Positions 4,691 through 6,631 of a stretch of DNA of 6,631 bases are shown here, piece after piece (position 1 is the stretch's first letter; every line of letters starts with the position of its first letter). The position numbers and the translations under genes are program-made. The notes under the pieces were generated by a model. The model ran no database searches, was not told the DNA's origin, and worked only from the letters and a program-made list of their open reading frames with translations. This DNA comes from an uncultured archaeon (lineage in GTDB: Archaea; Thermoproteota; Nitrososphaeria; Nitrososphaerales; CALBXV01). The stretch covers positions 1 through 6,631 of the forward strand of contig CALBXV010000571.1 in assembly GCA_937890045.1 (NCBI GenBank). Reading direction: 5' to 3'.

Positions 4691-5364
4691 ATTTAAAAAT
4701 ACTTACTAAATTAGAAGATATGTTTCAACGTTCACCACAGTTGCTCGCTGACCAGACTAAATTAAAAAAAGCAATCCGAGCAACATTTGGAGTAGATGTT
4801 GATAATGTATTTTTTAAAGAAATGAGTCGATTAGCTGAACGAATAGACGACCTGGTGTTAGAAAAATATTTCAGTGAAGTGTGGCAACCACAAACTAAAA
4901 AATATAAATATAGTGGTTTAAAATTAATTGATGAAATTAATAAATTAAAACCAAAAGCAGTATTAGATGTTGGATGTGGATTTAATGAATTTAAAGGCAA
5001 GATACATAATCTTATAGGAATAGATCCATATAATAGTAAAGCAGATATTAAAGTAAAAATAGAAGATTATTCACCAGACAACCAATTTGATGTAATAATT
5101 TGTTTAGGTTCTGTTAATTTTGGATCCACAGATAAAATTTTTAAAGAACTTGTAAATATTATACGTCTTGCCGCCCCAGGTGCAAAGATGTATTTTAGAG
5201 TAAACCCAGGTTTATCCCATACTCCACCCGAATCTAAATGGATTACATTTTATCCATGGGAGTCTACATTTATCGTAAATTGTGCTGATTATTTTAAAGT
5301 AGAATTGTTAGAATTACGAGATGATTCAAATGGTAGATTATATTTCGTGTGGGCAAAAACATAA
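4687..5364 (+). CDS. Class I SAM-dependent methyltransferase
   Basis: 225 residues. The core begins after an ~85-residue helical N-terminal part: AVLDVGCGF at 91-99 is motif I that binds SAM; IGIDPYN at 110-116 is the second strand with the acidic residue for the ribose; IEDYSPDNQFDVIICLGSVNFG (125-146) covers the adenine-contact and strand-4 region; RLAAPGAKMYFRVNP (160-174) matches the late 'pgG.l.i' strand. The C-terminal strand ends LYFVWAKT. The Gly-rich loop lacks a third glycine (GCGFNE), which is tolerated in small-molecule and protein methyltransferases. The substrate is unknown. Start ATG 4687 overlaps the CPYA gene's stop by 4 nt, implying one transcript. In phages such enzymes often modify nucleic acids, wall sugars or natural-product-like molecules; I see no specificity motif for DNA bases (no DPPY/NPPF). 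Confidence 0.82.
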   Translation: MNLKILTKLEDMFQRSPQLLADQTKLKKAIRATFGVDVDNVFFKEMSRLAERIDDLVLEKYFSEVWQPQTKKYKYSGLKLIDEINKLKPKAVLDVGCGFNEFKGKIHNLIGIDPYNSKADIKVKIEDYSPDNQFDVIICLGSVNFGSTDKIFKELVNIIRLAAPGAKMYFRVNPGLSHTPPESKWITFYPWESTFIVNCADYFKVELLELRDDSNGRLYFVWAKT

Positions 5365-5369
5365 TAATT

Positions 5370-5377
5370 AATAAATA
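5370..5377 (+). promoter_or_regulatory. Possible late promoter before the gene at 5383
   Basis: AATAAATA in the 18-nt gap, ending 5 nt before ATG 5383. The stretch is very AT-rich (TAATAATTAATAAATATAA), so a chance match is possible; no Shine-Dalgarno is seen. Confidence 0.35.
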
Positions 5378-5382
5378 TAACT

Positions 5383-5766
5383 ATGACAGAAAAACTTACA
5401 GTGCCATTGGCACAAGAAATGCGAAATTTATTAGATTCATTAGTCGAAGAAGAATCAGACTTTGATGGGATAATGGATGACTATGAGGACGTTGCACTTG
5501 ACCCTTTGCCATATATAGATGACGACCAAATAGATCAAGGAAACATGCTGACGCCGCCAATTGACATTCTAGAAAATTTTAGAGAAGATTTGTACCTATG
5601 GGTCAAAGGTTTCAAAGATCATGTAGAGCAATATGGACAATCTATAGAGTACAACGATATGTTATCTATAATAGCCAATAAAATTTCTAATAATTATGAG
5701 GTTCATTATAATGGACCACCATTAAAAGAACTACTACCAGTCGTTATTAGTCCTCTATATAAATAA
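5383..5766 (+). CDS. Acidic hypothetical protein (127 aa)
   Basis: 127 residues. The N-terminal half is strongly acidic (EEESDFDGIMDDYEDVALDPLPYIDDDQIDQ around 22-52), followed by a more ordinary region, FREDLYLWVKGFKDH and the C-terminal PPLKELLPVVISPLY. No cysteine pair, membrane segment or known motif is seen. I do not recognise it. Acidic small phage proteins may bind host enzymes or mimic DNA, but nothing here proves that. It is preceded by an AT-rich gap with a possible late-promoter octamer and ends inside the next, better one (TAA 5764-5766). Confidence 0.7.
   Translation: MTEKLTVPLAQEMRNLLDSLVEEESDFDGIMDDYEDVALDPLPYIDDDQIDQGNMLTPPIDILENFREDLYLWVKGFKDHVEQYGQSIEYNDMLSIIANKISNNYEVHYNGPPLKELLPVVISPLYK
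5758..5765 (+). promoter_or_regulatory. Predicted late promoter for the TctA gene
   Basis: TATAAATA is an exact match to the T4 late consensus, with a second AATAAATA overlapping it at 5762-5769. Expected start near 5771, giving a leader of about 53 nt. The octamer overlaps the last codons of the upstream gene. Confidence 0.6.
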
Positions 5767-5777
5767 ATACTACTACA

Positions 5778-5795
5778 AGTTAACGAGTGTTAACT
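5778..5795 (+). repeat. Hairpin in the TctA leader
   Basis: AGTTAAC (5778-5784) and GTTAACT (5789-5795) form a perfect 7-bp stem with a GAGT loop, just after the predicted transcription start. A second small pairing, ACTC (5793-5796) with GAGT (5801-5804), competes with it. No U tract follows, so it is not a standard terminator. The rest of the 5767-5823 gap shows no gene. Confidence 0.5.
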
Positions 5796-5823
5796 CCCGC
5801 GAGTGCGTGTATTATTAACCCTT

Positions 5824-6631
5824 ATGAATGAAATAATCGCTTTATTGGGCGGGACTTTGTATGGACTAGTAATCGGCATTATACCCGGTGCTGGTGCGAC
5901 TACAGGACTCGTTGCAATATTCTCTTTTATTCACCTATTTGGTGCTGATCCATATTTAGGCGTTATATTCTGTATGGCAGTTGTAGCGGCGTCAACTACA
6001 GGTGACACGTATACTGGTGTACTATTAGGCATACCAGGTGCTAACTCTGCGGCTGCCACAATGGTAGATGGTTTTCCATTAGCATTAAAAGGCAAAGCAA
6101 CATACGCAATTAGTGCCGCAGTTACTACATCAACAGTTAATGGGTTGCTATGGGGCAGTTTAGTATTTTTTCTACTGCCGTGGTATACACAGTTATTAAT
6201 GATATTTGGTGTGCCAGAGTTGTGGGCATTTATGGTATTAGCATTAGCAACAGTTGGATTTGTTTCAAGTAACTTATGGGTACGTAGTTTAATAGCAATT
6301 GCTATTGGTATTATATTAGGAATGATAGGCACTGATCCATATACTAATTCAGATAGATGGACTCTGGGTTGGGGTTATTTAGGTGATGGCATACAGTTAA
6401 TTCCAATGGTAGCAGGATTGTTTGCTATACCAGAATTAATCGCTGGATTAAAAAATAGAGGAAAAACTGCACCACGTGATAACAAAGATCATTGGAAGCA
6501 AACAATAGATGGTATGAAAGCAACTTGGGAACACAAGTGGCTTGGATTGCGTGGAGGATTTATAGGTGCGTTTGTAGGAGTGCTACCCGGATTGGGTGGT
6601 GCTATTGGAGATTGGATGGCATATGGTGCCG
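5824..6631 (+). CDS. tctA: TctA-family large membrane subunit of a tripartite tricarboxylate-type transporter (3' partial)
   Basis: The frame is open from ATG 5824 to the right edge: 269 codons seen of about 500 usual for TctA. Motifs of the family: GTLYGLVIGIIPGAGATTGL at 10-29, GVLLGIPGANSAAATMVDGFPLALKGKA at 65-92 (the PG…A.TM.DG.P…KGKA signature), GIILGMIGTDPY…RWTLGWGYLGDGIQLIPMVAGLFAIPEL (162-205), then, after a ~35-residue hydrophilic loop (about 209-240), a second G…GVLPGLGGAIGDWMAYG (248-268). The PG-type repeat in both halves fits the internal duplication of TctA. Many hydrophobic spans place it in the inner membrane. In bacteria TctA works with small TctB and the periplasmic binding protein TctC to take up citrate or other carboxylates with a cation gradient; the real substrate is often not citrate. 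No TctB/TctC is visible here, and a TctA in a phage-like block is unusual. No clear Shine-Dalgarno precedes the ATG. Confidence 0.88.
   Translation, partial: MNEIIALLGGTLYGLVIGIIPGAGATTGLVAIFSFIHLFGADPYLGVIFCMAVVAASTTGDTYTGVLLGIPGANSAAATMVDGFPLALKGKATYAISAAVTTSTVNGLLWGSLVFFLLPWYTQLLMIFGVPELWAFMVLALATVGFVSSNLWVRSLIAIAIGIILGMIGTDPYTNSDRWTLGWGYLGDGIQLIPMVAGLFAIPELIAGLKNRGKTAPRDNKDHWKQTIDGMKATWEHKWLGLRGGFIGAFVGVLPGLGGAIGDWMAYGA

Noticed and set aside
5931..6332. Minus-strand open frame of 133 codons
   Set aside because: It is antisense to a clear TctA coding frame and has a composition explained by that gene.
1..6631. CRISPR array, insertion sequence or toxin-antitoxin pair
   Set aside because: No regularly spaced repeats, terminal inverted repeats with a transposase, or recognisable toxin/antitoxin genes are seen.

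Overview
The window looks like part of a tailed-phage genome of the T4-like (myovirus) type. The likely host is a marine, low-GC alphaproteobacterium, perhaps SAR11-like. Grounds seen in the sequence: AT-rich DNA; tightly packed, overlapping genes nearly all on one strand; seven tRNA genes with encoded CCA ends in about 1.4 kb; an HNH endonuclease inside the tRNA array; and recurrent intergenic octamers matching NATAAATA, the late-promoter motif of T4 and marine T4-like phages. The alphaproteobacterial link rests on the flavour of a glutamine synthetase fragment and is inference. No capsid or tail gene is present to prove the lineage.

Layout. (1) 2-2752: a translationally coupled run of overlapping genes: the end of an unrecognised gene, a HisC-like PLP aminotransferase, a radical SAM/SPASM protein, a second SPASM-radical SAM protein that stops just after its CxxxCxxC cluster, and a 61-residue piece of glutamine synthetase carrying only the FDGSS latch region. 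(2) 2759-4170: the tRNA array, in order Asp(GTC), Gly(GCC), Asn(GTT), Gly(TCC), [HNH endonuclease], Trp(CCA), Ser(TGA, minus strand), [75-residue unknown], Ile(GAT). (3) 4193-5766: a CPYA-motif unknown overlapping a class I methyltransferase, then an acidic unknown. (4) 5824-end: a TctA-family membrane transporter, cut by the window edge and preceded by the best late-promoter match.

How it may work together. The first block resembles a small amino-transfer/radical-SAM module, possibly for making or modifying a surface sugar or small molecule; the product cannot be read from this window. The tRNAs probably supplement host decoding. The HNH gene appears to be a tRNA-array homing-type element whose Shine-Dalgarno is buried in a 12-bp hairpin with a late promoter in its loop, the same logic known for T4 I-TevI. 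TctA would be an auxiliary metabolic gene altering host carboxylate uptake.

The strongest points for a second look are the HNH leader switch, a tRNA-Trp whose two acceptor strands do not pair, the orphan glutamine synthetase latch domain, the truncated radical SAM gene and the phage-borne TctA.
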